Source: Micromonospora sp. NBRC 110009 (GTDB lineage Bacteria; Actinomycetota; Actinomycetes; Mycobacteriales; Micromonosporaceae). Taken from it: 64,000 nucleotides of DNA. How positions within the stretch are numbered: position 1 is the first letter of the stretch; the number at the start of each line of letters is the position of its first letter. Made by a program: the position numbers and the translations under genes. Shown here one piece after another: positions 55,262-63,986 of the stretch. The notes beneath the pieces are model-generated. The model worked only from the letters and a program-made list of their open reading frames with translations, was not told the DNA's origin and ran no database searches. The DNA is taken from contig NZ_CP130427.1 in assembly GCF_030518795.1 (NCBI RefSeq), forward strand, positions 744,001-808,000, given 5' to 3'.

Positions 55262-55912
55262 GTGACGAAGGACTGGTACGCCTGGCACGCGGACTACGAC
55301 CAGCCGGACTCGGCGCTGTCGCGGCGGGTGGCCGAGGTGCGGCACCGGATTCGGGCGGCGTTGGACGCCGCCCCGGCCGGGCCGCTGCGGGTGATCAGCC
55401 TCTGCGCGGGCCAGGGGCACGACCTGATCCCGGTGCTCGCGGGTCATCCCCGGCGGGACGACGTGACCGCGCGGCTGGTCGAGCAGGACCCGCGCAACGC
55501 GGAGGTGGCCCGGCGGGCCGCCGCCGAGGCCGGCCTGCCCGGAGTGGAGGTGGTGGTCGGCGACGCGGCGCTCACCGACCGGTACGCCGACCTCGTCCCG
55601 GCGCACCTCGTGCTGGTCTGCGGCGTCTTCGGCAACATCGTCGACGCGGACATCCGGGCCACGGTCCGGCACTGCGCCGCGCTCTGCGCCACCGGTGGCA
55701 CCGTCTGCTGGACCCGGCACCGCCGCGAGCCCGACCTGGTGCCCACCATCTGCGGCTGGTTCGCCGCGGAGGGCTTCGAGCCGGTGGCGGTGAGCAGTCC
55801 CGCCGCGGGGGTCGGGGTGGGCGTGCACCGCTTCACCGGGACGCCCCGCCCGCTGCAGACCGGCGCCACGATGTTCCAGTTCGTCGGCTACGACGACCTC
55901 ACCCAGCACTGA
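55262..55912 (+). CDS. Class I SAM-dependent methyltransferase (putative)
   Basis: 216 residues from the GTG at 55262. VISLCAGQGHDLIPVLAGHP is a variant motif I, followed by ARLVEQDPRNAEVARRAAAE, VVVGDAALTDRYADLVPAHL and VLVCGVFGNIVDADIRATVR. Related to small actinobacterial methyltransferases of unknown substrate. TATGCT at 55250-55255 is 6 nt before the GTG, so probably leaderless. 20 bp ahead of the sulfite-oxidase-like gene, so likely co-transcribed. Confidence 0.82.
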   Translation: MTKDWYAWHADYDQPDSALSRRVAEVRHRIRAALDAAPAGPLRVISLCAGQGHDLIPVLAGHPRRDDVTARLVEQDPRNAEVARRAAAEAGLPGVEVVVGDAALTDRYADLVPAHLVLVCGVFGNIVDADIRATVRHCAALCATGGTVCWTRHRREPDLVPTICGWFAAEGFEPVAVSSPAAGVGVGVHRFTGTPRPLQTGATMFQFVGYDDLTQH

Positions 55913-55932
55913 CCCGGCCCGAGGGAGCAGAG

Positions 55933-57038
55933 ATGACCACTGTGGACGAGGTGAGCCACCCCTCCCGGCTGGCCGGGCCGGACGAGGCGATCAGCACCGA
56001 GGAGTTGCAGCTGGCGGCCCGCAACCACGGCATCCCGCTCGAGGCGCTCCGCTACGACGTGACCCCGGCCGGCCTGCACTACCTGCTCATCCACTACGAC
56101 ATCCCGGACGTCGACCCGGCGACCCTGCTGCTGACCGTCGACGGCGCGGTGCGGCGGCCGCTCCGCCTGGATCTGGCCGCGCTGCGGGAGCTGCCCCGGG
56201 TCACCGACCGGGTGACGCTGGAGTGCGCCGGCAACGGTCGGGCGCTGCTGCACCCCCGGCCGGTGAGCCAGCCGTGGCTGGTGGAGGCGGTGGGCAACGC
56301 CGAGTGGACGGGCACCCCGCTGGCGCCGCTGCTGCGCGAGGCCGGGCTGGCAACGGACGCCGTGGACGTGGTCTTCACCGGCGCCGACCACGGGGTGGAG
56401 CGCGGCGTCGAGCAGGACTACCAGCGGGCGCTGCCCGTCGCGGACGCGCTGCGCGAGGAGGTGCTGCTCGCCTACGAGATGAACGGCGCTCCCCTGCTGC
56501 CGCAGCACGGCGCGCCGCTGCGGCTGATCGTGCCCGGCTGGTACGGCATGGCGCACGTGAAGTGGCTGCGGAACATCACGGTGCTGACCGAGTCGTTCGA
56601 CGGCTACCAGAACGCGGTGGCGTACCGGCTGCGGCAGGAGGCCGAGGATCCGGGGGTGCCGGTGACCCGGATCGAGCCGCGGGCCCGGGCCGGCCGCCGG
56701 GCTTCCCGGACTTCATGTCCCGAACCCGGGTGCTGCGGCCGGGTCCGTGCACGGTGGACGGTCGGGCCTGGTCCGGCCACGCGCCGGTGACGGCCGTGGA
56801 GGTCACCTTCGACGGCGGTACGACCTGGGTGCCGGCGACGCTCGACGAACCGACCGGGGGCGAGTGGGCATGGCGGCGCTGGCAGGTCGACTGGCAGCCG
56901 GCCCCGGGGCGCTACGCGTTGGGCGCGCGGGCGACCGACGCGTCCGGGCGCAGCCAGCCGGTCGAGCAGCCGTGGAACCGGGGTGGCTTCGCCAACAACC
57001 TGGTGCAGCGGGTCGAGGTGGTGGTGCTGGCGGAGTGA
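55933..57038 (+). pseudogene. Sulfite-oxidase-like molybdopterin oxidoreductase, apparently frameshifted
   Basis: ATG 55933 preceded by GAGGGAG. The first 250 codons encode the Mo-cofactor domain: VTLECAGNGRALLHPRPVSQ (Mo-ligand Cys) and LIVPGWYGMAHVKWLRNITV. Near 56680-56705 the frame changes, and the dimerisation domain continues in another frame (PPGFPDFMSRTRVLRPGPCT, VEVTFDGGTTWVPATLDEPT) to 57038. The intact protein would be about 365 residues. Either a genuine pseudogene or a small sequence error in a GC-rich run. Confidence 0.75.
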
Positions 57039-57087
57039 TCCGCCGCCGGCTGGCGGGAACGGCGAGCCGTCCCGCCGGCCGGCCGGG

Positions 57088-57411
57088 TCAGCCGCCGAAT
57101 CCGGAATCTGCGGGAAGCGAAATGTCGGGCTTTTCGAGCTCTTCCACGTTGACGTCCTTGAACGTCATGACCCGGACATTCTTGACGAATCGCGCAGGCC
57201 GGTACATGTCCCACACCCAGGCGTCGTGCATCTCGACCTCGAAGTAGACCTCACCATCCGAATTGCGGACGTGCAGGTCGACCTGGTTCGCCAGGTAGAA
57301 ACGGCGCTCGGTCTCCACCACGTAGGAAAACTGGCGGACAATGTCGCGGTACTCCCGGTAGAGCTGCAGCTCCATCTCGGTCTCGTACTTCTCGAGATCT
57401 TCCGCGCTCAT
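57088..57411 (-). CDS. DUF2469 family protein
   Basis: 107 residues: MSAEDLEKYETEMELQLYRE, YVVETERRFYLANQVDLHVR, WVWDMYRPARFVKNVRVMTF. Highly conserved in actinobacteria, always beside rnhB; function unknown. The ATG overlaps the rnhB stop by 4 nt (ATGA). Confidence 0.93.
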   Translation of the reverse strand: MSAEDLEKYETEMELQLYREYRDIVRQFSYVVETERRFYLANQVDLHVRNSDGEVYFEVEMHDAWVWDMYRPARFVKNVRVMTFKDVNVEELEKPDISLPADSGFGG

Positions 57412-58259
57412 CGCATTCCGCCTTCCATGACCACATCTTCCCCCACCGGTGCCAGGGGTCGCGGCTGCTCGCCCAACGCCACGCCGACGGTACCCCCTGG
57501 CGCGTCCGAGCGCTCCATCGGCTCGTCCGGGCCACCGGCCACCGCTACGGCCGGGTCCGCGCCCGCGCGGCCGCCGACCACCGGCCGCCGGGCCCGGGGC
57601 GGTTGCCCGTCCCGCCCCGACACGGCGGCCACGTTCACGTACGAGAAGCGGTGCTCCCGGCACGGCCCGAGCTCCCGCAGCGCGGCGGTGTGCTCGGTGG
57701 TGATGTAGCCCTTGTGCTCGGCGAAGCCGTAGCCCGGGTACCGCTCGTCCAGCTCCACCATCATCCGGTCCCGGGTGACCTTGGCGAGCACGCTCGCCGC
57801 CGCCACGCAGGCGGCCACCCGGTCCCCCTTCCAGACCGCCAGGCCCGGCACGTCCAGCCCGTCGACGCCGAAGCCGTCGGTCAGCACGTACTCCGGGCGG
57901 GTGGCCAGCGAGGCGAGCGCCCGGCGCATGGCGGCCAGGTTGCACACGTGCAGCCCGCGGGCGTCGACCTCCTCGGCGGGGATGACCACCACCGCGTACG
58001 CCAGGGCGCGCGCCACCACCTCGTCGTAGATCCGCTCCCGGCTGGCCGGGGTGAGCAGCTTGGAGTCGGCCAACCCGTCGATCTCGCCGCGCCGCCCCTC
58101 CGGCAGCACCGCGGCGGCGGCGACGAGCGGGCCGGCGCAGGCCCCCCGGCCGGCCTCGTCGGCGCCCGCCACGTGCCGGAAGCCCCGCCGTTGCAGGGCC
58201 CGTTCCAGCGCGTAGAGCCCGCCCTCGCGGCGCACCACGGTGCGCGGTGGGGTCAGCAC
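57408..58259 (-). CDS. rnhB: Ribonuclease HII with C-terminal extension
   Basis: 283 residues from the GTG at 58259. The DEAGRGACAGPLVAAAAVLP motif holds the first acidic residues, and the GYGFAEHKGYITTEHTAAL region is typical. Removes ribonucleotides from DNA. About 60 residues after SYVNVAAVSGR are Pro/Gly/Ala-rich and exceed the normal length. It overlaps the Nudix gene by 7 bp and DUF2469 by 4 bp. Confidence 0.93.
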   Translation of the reverse strand: MLTPPRTVVRREGGLYALERALQRRGFRHVAGADEAGRGACAGPLVAAAAVLPEGRRGEIDGLADSKLLTPASRERIYDEVVARALAYAVVVIPAEEVDARGLHVCNLAAMRRALASLATRPEYVLTDGFGVDGLDVPGLAVWKGDRVAACVAAASVLAKVTRDRMMVELDERYPGYGFAEHKGYITTEHTAALRELGPCREHRFSYVNVAAVSGRDGQPPRARRPVVGGRAGADPAVAVAGGPDEPMERSDAPGGTVGVALGEQPRPLAPVGEDVVMEGGMR

Positions 58260-58744
58260 GCGACACCACCGTCCCGGGCCGGCACCCCGCCGGCGTCGAG
58301 CACCCGGGTCAGCACGGCGGGCAGGTCCTCCGGGTAGTAGCGCTCGGCGGTGGCGGTCAGCTCGTCGACCGGCCACCACCGGTGCCCGTGCATGGTCGCC
58401 CGCTCAAGCTCGTTGAAGCCCGCCGTGTCGACCTGCCAGTCCGGCACCCGGACCAGAAAGAACTCCTGCTCCTGCCGGTACCAGACCCCGTCGAACGGGA
58501 ACTCGACCGTCTCGGACCAGACCGGGGCGCCCAGCTCGGCCGGCGCGAGCCGCAGCCCGGTCTCCTCGGCCAGCTCGCGGGCCGCGCCCTCGGCCGGGCT
58601 CTCCCCCGGGTCCAGGCCGCCGCCCGGTGTGAACCAGTAGCGGTGGCCCGGGCGGGCCGGATCACTGCCCTCGAAGAGCAGCACCCGGCCGCTGGCGTCG
58701 ACGAGCAGCACGCGAGCCGCGCGGCGAGGGTGATAGGCGGTCAC
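58253..58744 (-). CDS. NUDIX hydrolase
   Basis: 163 residues, GTG 58744. Complete Nudix box GGGLDPGESPAEGAARELAE then ETG. N-terminal AARVLLVDASGRVLLFEGSD. Substrate unknown. Sits between lepB and rnhB, as in many actinomycetes. Confidence 0.9.
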   Translation of the reverse strand: MTAYHPRRAARVLLVDASGRVLLFEGSDPARPGHRYWFTPGGGLDPGESPAEGAARELAEETGLRLAPAELGAPVWSETVEFPFDGVWYRQEQEFFLVRVPDWQVDTAGFNELERATMHGHRWWPVDELTATAERYYPEDLPAVLTRVLDAGGVPARDGGVAC

Positions 58745-58791
58745 CGCCCAAGCCTGCCAGATGCCTCCGACGAACGGCCACGCGCTCCCGG

Positions 58792-59424
58792 TCAGGGGTT
58801 GGGGATCCCGTCGAACTGCTTCGGCACGGTGAGCCAGGTGGCCCGGCCGACCGGCCAGAAGATCGTGAAGGCCCGGCCGACCACCTGGTCCTCGGGGATG
58901 GTGGCCTCGTTGATGTCCTCGCCCGACTGCTGCCAGTGCTCCAGCGAGTCGCCGGAGGCCTCCCGGTGGTCACCCATCACCCAGAGCCGGCCGTCCGGCA
59001 CGGTGATGTCGAAGTCCTGGTCCGCCGGCTTGTTGCCCGGATAGATGAACGGCTCGTCGATCGGCTTGCCGTTGATGATCAGCCGCTCCTGCGCGCCGCT
59101 GTGGTCGCAGCAGACCACATGGTCGCCACCGACGCCGATGACCCGCTTGATGAAGTCCTCGCCCTCCGGATTACCGCTCCACTCGGTGGGCGCCTTGAAG
59201 ACGATCACCTCGCCGCGGTGCGGCGAGCGGAAGTCGTAGACCAGCTTGTTGACCAGCACCCGATCATCGATCTTGAGAGTGTTCTCCATGGACGGCGACG
59301 GGATGAAGAAGGTCTGCAGCACGAAGGCACGTACCAGCACTGCGACCAGGATCGCCACGCCCAGGAGAATGGGCAGCTCCTTCCAGAAGGAGCTGCGCGG
59401 CTTTTCGGTCTGCTCGTCAATCAC
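58792..59424 (-). CDS. lepB: Signal peptidase I (copy 2)
   Basis: 210 residues. One N-terminal helix (LPILLGVAILVAVLVRAFVL), catalytic Ser45 in FFIPSPSMENTLKIDDRVLV and Lys93 in EGEDFIKRVIGVGGDHVVCC, plus box E MGDHREASGDSLEHW. Removes signal peptides at the outer face of the membrane. Its GTG overlaps the stop of the upstream lepB copy (GTGA), so the tandem pair is co-translated. Confidence 0.94.
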   Translation of the reverse strand: MIDEQTEKPRSSFWKELPILLGVAILVAVLVRAFVLQTFFIPSPSMENTLKIDDRVLVNKLVYDFRSPHRGEVIVFKAPTEWSGNPEGEDFIKRVIGVGGDHVVCCDHSGAQERLIINGKPIDEPFIYPGNKPADQDFDITVPDGRLWVMGDHREASGDSLEHWQQSGEDINEATIPEDQVVGRAFTIFWPVGRATWLTVPKQFDGIPNP

Positions 59425-60302
59425 GGGAGGAGCCTACGTCCCCGGGCGAGGCGCAGTCGCCCCGAACGCGCGAGAACGGAGAGCGCGGCCGACACCGGGA
59501 TGAGCAGCACCACACCGCCCACCGGATCCGGGTCGACCGGTGCCGGCCGGAGCGGCGCCGCGGTGGGTTGCGGCAGGCCGGCGAAGGTCTGCGGGACCGG
59601 CAGCGTGGTCCACCGCTGGGACGGCCACACGATCATGAAGGCCCGGCCGATCACGTTGTCGATCGGCACCGGCCCCTGGCAGCGGGCGTCCTGCGAGACG
59701 AGCCGGTGGTCACCCATCACGAAGATCTGCCCCGGCGGTACGACCACCTCGTTGAACTGCCGGGAGCGGCACTCCTTCGGGTTCGGCGGCAGGTTGTCCG
59801 GCGAGTCCTCCGACACGTAGCCGCGCTCGTCCAGCGGCACGCCGTTGACCACGACCCGGCCGTTGTCGCAGCACCAGACCTTGTCCCCGGGTACGCCGAT
59901 GACCCGCTTGATGAAGTCCTTCTCCCCCGGCCGGCTGACCCCGACCAGGTCGCCGAGGGTCTGGCCGAGCTTGCCGGCGAAGTTGGTCGGCGGTGCCGGG
60001 CTCTCCTGGGCGACCCATTTGTCGGTGCCCCGGAAGACCACCACCTCGCCGCGGACCGGGTCGCGGACGTCGTAGACCACCTTGTTGACCAGCACCCGGT
60101 CGCCGATGAGGAGGGTGTTCTCCATCGACCCCGACGGGATGAAGAAGGCCTGGAGCAGGAAGGTGCGGATCAGCACCGCCAGGCAGAACGCGACGACCAG
60201 GAGGAGGGGCAGTTCCTGCCAGAGGGGCATCTGCCGGCGGGTCCGCCGGGAGCGCCGGCGCCACGGGTCGACGGTGCCGTCCTCGTCAAGCATCTGCACC
60301 AT
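59421..60302 (-). CDS. lepB: Signal peptidase I (copy 1)
   Basis: 293 residues. N-terminal helix at about 30-52, Ser59 (FFIPSGSMENTLLIGDRVLV), Lys132 (KDFIKRVIGVPGDKVWCCDN), MGDHRLVSQDARCQGP, and a second hydrophobic segment at the C-terminus (VVLLIPVSAALSVLAR). Larger than copy 2 because of a loop before the Lys box. Tandem signal peptidases in this locus are typical of Streptomyces and relatives. A terminator precedes it. Confidence 0.94.
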   Translation of the reverse strand: MVQMLDEDGTVDPWRRRSRRTRRQMPLWQELPLLLVVAFCLAVLIRTFLLQAFFIPSGSMENTLLIGDRVLVNKVVYDVRDPVRGEVVVFRGTDKWVAQESPAPPTNFAGKLGQTLGDLVGVSRPGEKDFIKRVIGVPGDKVWCCDNGRVVVNGVPLDERGYVSEDSPDNLPPNPKECRSRQFNEVVVPPGQIFVMGDHRLVSQDARCQGPVPIDNVIGRAFMIVWPSQRWTTLPVPQTFAGLPQPTAAPLRPAPVDPDPVGGVVLLIPVSAALSVLARSGRLRLARGRRLLP

Positions 60303-60327
60303 GCCACTCTCCGGTCCGCGGAAACGA

Positions 60328-60373
60328 CACTACCGCCCGGGAGTCTCGTCGGGAGACCCCACGGGCGGTAGTG
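60328..60373 (-). terminator. Terminator between rplS and lepB
   Basis: Perfect 12-bp outer arms CACTACCGCCCG / CGGGCGGTAGTG with an inner GGAGTCTC / GAGACCCC stem. It lies 119 bp downstream of rplS and 26 bp upstream of lepB. Confidence 0.85.
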
Positions 60374-60491
60374 GACCGCTGTGCCACCGCGTCGATCGAC
60401 CGCGGTGCGTCGCCTCCTGCGCCCGTACGACCAGGGTAATGCGATCTGGTCGATACGACATCCGCGCAGGTCAGGCGTGGCGAGCGGGAAT

Positions 60492-60851
60492 TCAGCTCGC
60501 CGGCTGCTTCTCGCGCAGCTCCTTGATCTTGGCCTTCTTGCCGCGGAGCTCGCGCAGGTAGTAGAGCTTGGCGCGGCGCACGTCACCGCGGGTCACGACC
60601 TCGATCCGGTCGATCGCCGGGCTGTTGAGCGGGTAGGTCCGCTCCACGCCGACGCCGAAGCTGACCTTGCGGACCGAGAAGGTCTCGCGCAGACCGTCAC
60701 CCTGGCGGCGGATGACGACGCCCTGGAAGATCTGGACCCGGGACCGGTTGCCCTCGACCACTCGCGCGTGCACCTTGACGGTGTCACCGGCACGGAAGTC
60801 GGGGAGGTCAACGCGCTTCGACTGGGCGTCAAGGGCGTCCAGGATGTTCAT
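60492..60851 (-). CDS. rplS: 50S ribosomal protein L19
   Basis: 119 residues from the ATG at 60851 (a GTG 30 nt upstream is not needed). [40 protein letters not shown] and [20 protein letters not shown] are diagnostic. A hairpin in its 5' region at 60876-60896 may be regulatory. Confidence 0.97.
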   Translation of the reverse strand: MNILDALDAQSKRVDLPDFRAGDTVKVHARVVEGNRSRVQIFQGVVIRRQGDGLRETFSVRKVSFGVGVERTYPLNSPAIDRIEVVTRGDVRRAKLYYLRELRGKKAKIKELREKQPAS

Positions 60852-60875
60852 CGCTGCGTCCTCGTGAGGCTCACG

Positions 60876-60896
60876 GCGCACCGTCAGTCGGTGCGC
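60876..60896 (-). promoter_or_regulatory. Hairpin in the rplS 5' region
   Basis: Perfect 8-bp arms GCGCACCG / CGGTGCGC with a 5-nt loop, 24 nt upstream of the rplS start. Could be an L19 leader structure or the trmD-operon terminator; sequence alone cannot decide. Confidence 0.4.
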
Positions 60897-60995
60897 GAAT
60901 GGGTGATTCTGACCCCCGGGTGGTCGCCGGCCGGAGCCGACCCCGGTCGAGGGTCCTCGCAGCCGCCCACGGCGTGGACGGATGCGGCAACCCCT

Positions 60996-61784
60996 CTACT
61001 TTGCCACATCCCCCGCCGGCAGCTGAAATCCACCCCGCTCCAACGCCGCCCGGTCCCGCTTGTCCAGGCTCTCCGGGGGCAGCGCGGCGAGCATGTCGGG
61101 GCGGCGGGCCGCCGTCCGCAGCAGCGACTCGTCGCGCCGCCAGCGGGCGATCTTCCCGTGGTCGCCGGACCGGAGCACCTCCGGCACCTCCTGCCCGCGC
61201 CAGTCCGCCGGCTTGGTGTACATCGGGGCTTCCAGCAGCCCGTGGGCGTGCGACTCCTCGTCCAGCGAGCCGGCGTTGCCGAGCACCCCGGGCAGCAGCC
61301 GGGTGACCGCCTCCAGGATCACCAGCACGGCCACCTCGCCGCCGAAGAGCACGTAGTCGCCGAGGGAGACCTCGGTCACCCGCATCCGGGTCGCCGCGTG
61401 GTCGAGCACCCGCTGGTCGATGCCCTCGTACCGGCCGCAGGCGAAGAGCAGGTGCGACTCGGCGGCCAGCTCGTGCGCCATGGCCTGGGTGAACCGGACG
61501 CCGACCGGCGACGGGACGAGCAGCCGGGGCAGGGTGTGCCCGTCCGGGCTGAGCTCGTCGGGGGCCAGGGCGTCCAGGGCCTCGCCCCACGGCTCCGGCC
61601 GCATCACCATGCCCGGACCGCCGCCGTAGGGGGTGTCGTCGACCGTGCGGTGCACGTCGTGGGTCCAGGTCCGCAGATCATGTACGGCCAGCCGCAGCGT
61701 GCCGTTCGCGCGGGCCTTGCCGATCAGCGACAGGTCCAGCGGGGCGAAGTACTCGGGGAAGATCGACACGATGTCGACGCGCAT
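60996..61784 (-). CDS. trmD: tRNA (guanine-N1)-methyltransferase
   Basis: 262 residues. [60 protein letters not shown] and [20 protein letters not shown] give the trefoil-knot SAM site. Methylates G37 to prevent frameshifting. Follows rimM by 14 bp. Confidence 0.97.
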   Translation of the reverse strand: MRVDIVSIFPEYFAPLDLSLIGKARANGTLRLAVHDLRTWTHDVHRTVDDTPYGGGPGMVMRPEPWGEALDALAPDELSPDGHTLPRLLVPSPVGVRFTQAMAHELAAESHLLFACGRYEGIDQRVLDHAATRMRVTEVSLGDYVLFGGEVAVLVILEAVTRLLPGVLGNAGSLDEESHAHGLLEAPMYTKPADWRGQEVPEVLRSGDHGKIARWRRDESLLRTAARRPDMLAALPPESLDKRDRAALERGGFQLPAGDVAK

Positions 61785-61798
61785 TCCGGTCGCTCCAG

Positions 61799-62338
61799 CT
61801 AGAGGTCGAGCAGGCCGCCGGGCGGGTCGACGACGACGCGACCGCCGGCGAGATCCACCTCGGGCACGATCGCCTTGACGAACGGGATCAGCGCGGTCCG
61901 CCCCTCGGGGCGCCGCAGCACGAGCAGGTCGGAGGCGGGGGCGTGGTCGATCCGGGCCACCTCGCCGAGCCGCTCGCCGGTCGGGGTGACCACGGCGAGG
62001 CCGACCAGCTGGTGGTCGTGGAACTCCTCCGGGTCCGCCGGGGGCGCGACATCGGCGCTGTCCACGCCGACCAGGGTGCCACGCAGCGCCTCGGCGACAT
62101 CGCGGTCCAGCGCGCCCTCGAAGGCGACCAGCAGCCGCCCCTGGTGCCAGCGGACGGACTCGACCGTCAGCTCCGCGGGCACCCGCCAGGCGCCGGGCTC
62201 GGACGGAACCGCCCCGGGCTCGGTGCGCAGCACCGACCCCGGGGCGAACCGTGCTTCGGGCTCATCGGTCCGCACCTCCACGGTGACCTCACCGCGGATC
62301 CCGTGCGGCTTGCCGATCCTGCCGACGATGAGAAGCAT
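61799..62338 (-). CDS. rimM: Ribosome maturation factor RimM
   Basis: 179 residues. [20 protein letters not shown] at the N-terminus (RimM beta-barrel) and a PRC-barrel C-domain ([40 protein letters not shown]). Assists 30S assembly through S19. Its ATG shares one base with the khpA stop (TGATG), so translation is coupled. Confidence 0.96.
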   Translation of the reverse strand: MLLIVGRIGKPHGIRGEVTVEVRTDEPEARFAPGSVLRTEPGAVPSEPGAWRVPAELTVESVRWHQGRLLVAFEGALDRDVAEALRGTLVGVDSADVAPPADPEEFHDHQLVGLAVVTPTGERLGEVARIDHAPASDLLVLRRPEGRTALIPFVKAIVPEVDLAGGRVVVDPPGGLLDL

Positions 62339-62571
62339 CAGTACGAGTCGACGATGTCGACGCGCACCCCGCGCCCACCGATGGAGCCGACCACCTGGCG
62401 CAGCGCCTTGGCGGTCCGGCCGGACCGCCCGATCACCGTGCCGAGGTCCTCCGGGTGCACGCGGACCTCGAGCCGCTTACCCCGACGGGAATCGACCATC
62501 CGCACCCGGACGTCGTCCGGGTGGTCGACGATCCCCTTGACCAGGTGCTCCAGGGCGGGACGCAGCGCCAT
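62338..62571 (-). CDS. khpA: KH-domain RNA-binding protein KhpA
   Basis: 77 residues from the ATG at 62571. A single KH domain with the GXXG-type loop EDLGTVIGRSGRTAKALRQV. Partner of KhpB/EloR in regulating translation and cell elongation in Gram-positives. One base after the rpsP stop; coupled to rimM. Confidence 0.93.
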   Translation of the reverse strand: MALRPALEHLVKGIVDHPDDVRVRMVDSRRGKRLEVRVHPEDLGTVIGRSGRTAKALRQVVGSIGGRGVRVDIVDSY

Positions 62572-62572
62572 G

Positions 62573-63028
62573 TCAGGCCTGCTCGCCGGACTCGGCACCG
62601 GTCTGCTCCTCGGCCTGCGCCGGCGCCTCGGCGGCCGGGGCCTGCGCCTTGGCGGCCTTCTTGGCCGGCGCCGGGGTCTCGGCCAGGCCGGCGGCGGCCT
62701 TCGCCTCGGCCTCGTACGCCGCCTGGCGGTCGGCCCGCTCCGGGGCGACCTTCAGCGGCGGCGGGGCCGGCAGGCCCTTGAACTTCTGCCAGTCACCGGT
62801 CAGCTCCAGCAGACGCTGGACCGCCTCGCTCGGCTGCGCGCCGACGGACAGCCAGTACTGGACCCGCTCCGACTTGACCTCGATCACCGAAGGGTCCTCC
62901 TTCGGCTGGTACACACCGACGAACTCGATCGCGCGACCGTCACGCTTGGTACGCGAGTCGGCGACGACGATGCGGTACTGCGGGTTGCGGATCTTGCCCA
63001 TCCGCAGGAGCCGGATCTTTACGGCCAC
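62573..63028 (-). CDS. rpsP: 30S ribosomal protein S16
   Basis: 151 residues. [20 protein letters not shown] and [20 protein letters not shown] are diagnostic; the Ala/Glu/Lys-rich tail of about 70 residues is usual in actinobacteria. First gene of rpsP-khpA-rimM-trmD. The 241-bp region upstream (63029-63269) holds no gene and should carry the operon promoter. Confidence 0.97.
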   Translation of the reverse strand: MAVKIRLLRMGKIRNPQYRIVVADSRTKRDGRAIEFVGVYQPKEDPSVIEVKSERVQYWLSVGAQPSEAVQRLLELTGDWQKFKGLPAPPPLKVAPERADRQAAYEAEAKAAAGLAETPAPAKKAAKAQAPAAEAPAQAEEQTGAESGEQA

Positions 63029-63269
63029 AGTTGTTTCGCTCCTGTTGCGATCTCACCAGCCCGGAAGGGCGGTGTGCGGGTGAGCGCCGACCGGCACAGT
63101 GGGGTTGGGCCGGAGACTGCTCGGTTAACTGGCGACGCGCCCGGGTTAGAGGGCGCCGGACGCGCGCCGGATACCAGCGACCCATTCTGCCAGATCCGGT
63201 CCCGATCCTTCACACCGGACCCGGATCGGGAACTCCGAAATCCACCACCCGGTGACGAACGACACCCGC

Positions 63270-63917
63270 TCAGCGGACCGGCGGCCGGTCCCAGCCGGGC
63301 GGCAGTTTGTCTGGTACGTCCCAGTCGGTCGGCGGGGTGAAGTCGCACCAGGTGCCGTCGAAGGGGAACTCCCCCGCCTCCGCGAGCCGGATCACCCGCT
63401 CGCCCTCGGCCCGGACCGCCTTCTCGTCGGTCACCCAGTAGTGCTCCGGGAAGGCGAGGCGCTCGACGAACTCGTCCTCGTCCTTCCACTCCCAGCTCAG
63501 GTCCGGACGCACGACCACGTCGAGGTCCTGGTCCACCATGTCGACCCCGGCCACCGCGCCGTCGTCCCACCGGACACCCGGCTCCTCCAGGTTGACGTAC
63601 CAGTTCTGGAACCGGCCCCGGGCGTCCCGGAACCACCAGACCGAGTGGGCGGCGCCGGTGGGCAGGAACTTCAGCACCGGCGGCCCGTTCCAGCGGCCCT
63701 GGGCCAGCCGATAGGACGAGGTGATCCACTCGGCGAAGGGGACCGCCCGCATGCCCAGCCCGGCCTCGGTCACCTCGTGGGCCACCGGCGTGTCGCGGGC
63801 GACCCAGAGCAGCAGCCCCCGCTCGTCGTCGACCACCACGCGGGCCGGCCGGACCCAGCCGATCCGGCCGTGCCGCACGTTGCGGTGCATGATCAGCCGG
63901 CCCGGTTCGAAGCGCAC
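63270..63917 (-). CDS. DUF402 family protein
   Basis: 215 residues. The central part SVWWFRDARGRFQNWYVNLE, VDMVDQDLDVVVRPDLSWEW and KDEDEFVERLAFPEHYWVTD match DUF402, whose members include nucleotide phosphatases/RNA-associated FomD-like hydrolases. Conserved Asp residues for a metal site are present. Upstream of rpsP on the same strand, 241 bp away; likely separate. Confidence 0.85.
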   Translation of the reverse strand: MRFEPGRLIMHRNVRHGRIGWVRPARVVVDDERGLLLWVARDTPVAHEVTEAGLGMRAVPFAEWITSSYRLAQGRWNGPPVLKFLPTGAAHSVWWFRDARGRFQNWYVNLEEPGVRWDDGAVAGVDMVDQDLDVVVRPDLSWEWKDEDEFVERLAFPEHYWVTDEKAVRAEGERVIRLAEAGEFPFDGTWCDFTPPTDWDVPDKLPPGWDRPPVR

Positions 63918-63934
63918 GTCACCACCTAGGGCTG

Positions 63935-63986
63935 TTAGCAGGGGGCCCCTCCACTACCGGAGGCGTTAAGAAGGGGCCCTTCCTTG
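63935..63986. repeat. Intergenic palindromic repeat, Micromonosporaceae type
   Basis: Two linked dyads: AGGGGGCCCCT (63940-63950) and GAAGGGGCCCTTC (63970-63982), joined by TACCGGAGGCGTTAA. The pattern (TTAGCAGGGGGCCCCT ... AAGGGGCCCTTCCTT) is one I recognise as a highly repeated intergenic element in Micromonospora and Salinispora genomes. Only one copy lies in this window. Confidence 0.6.
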
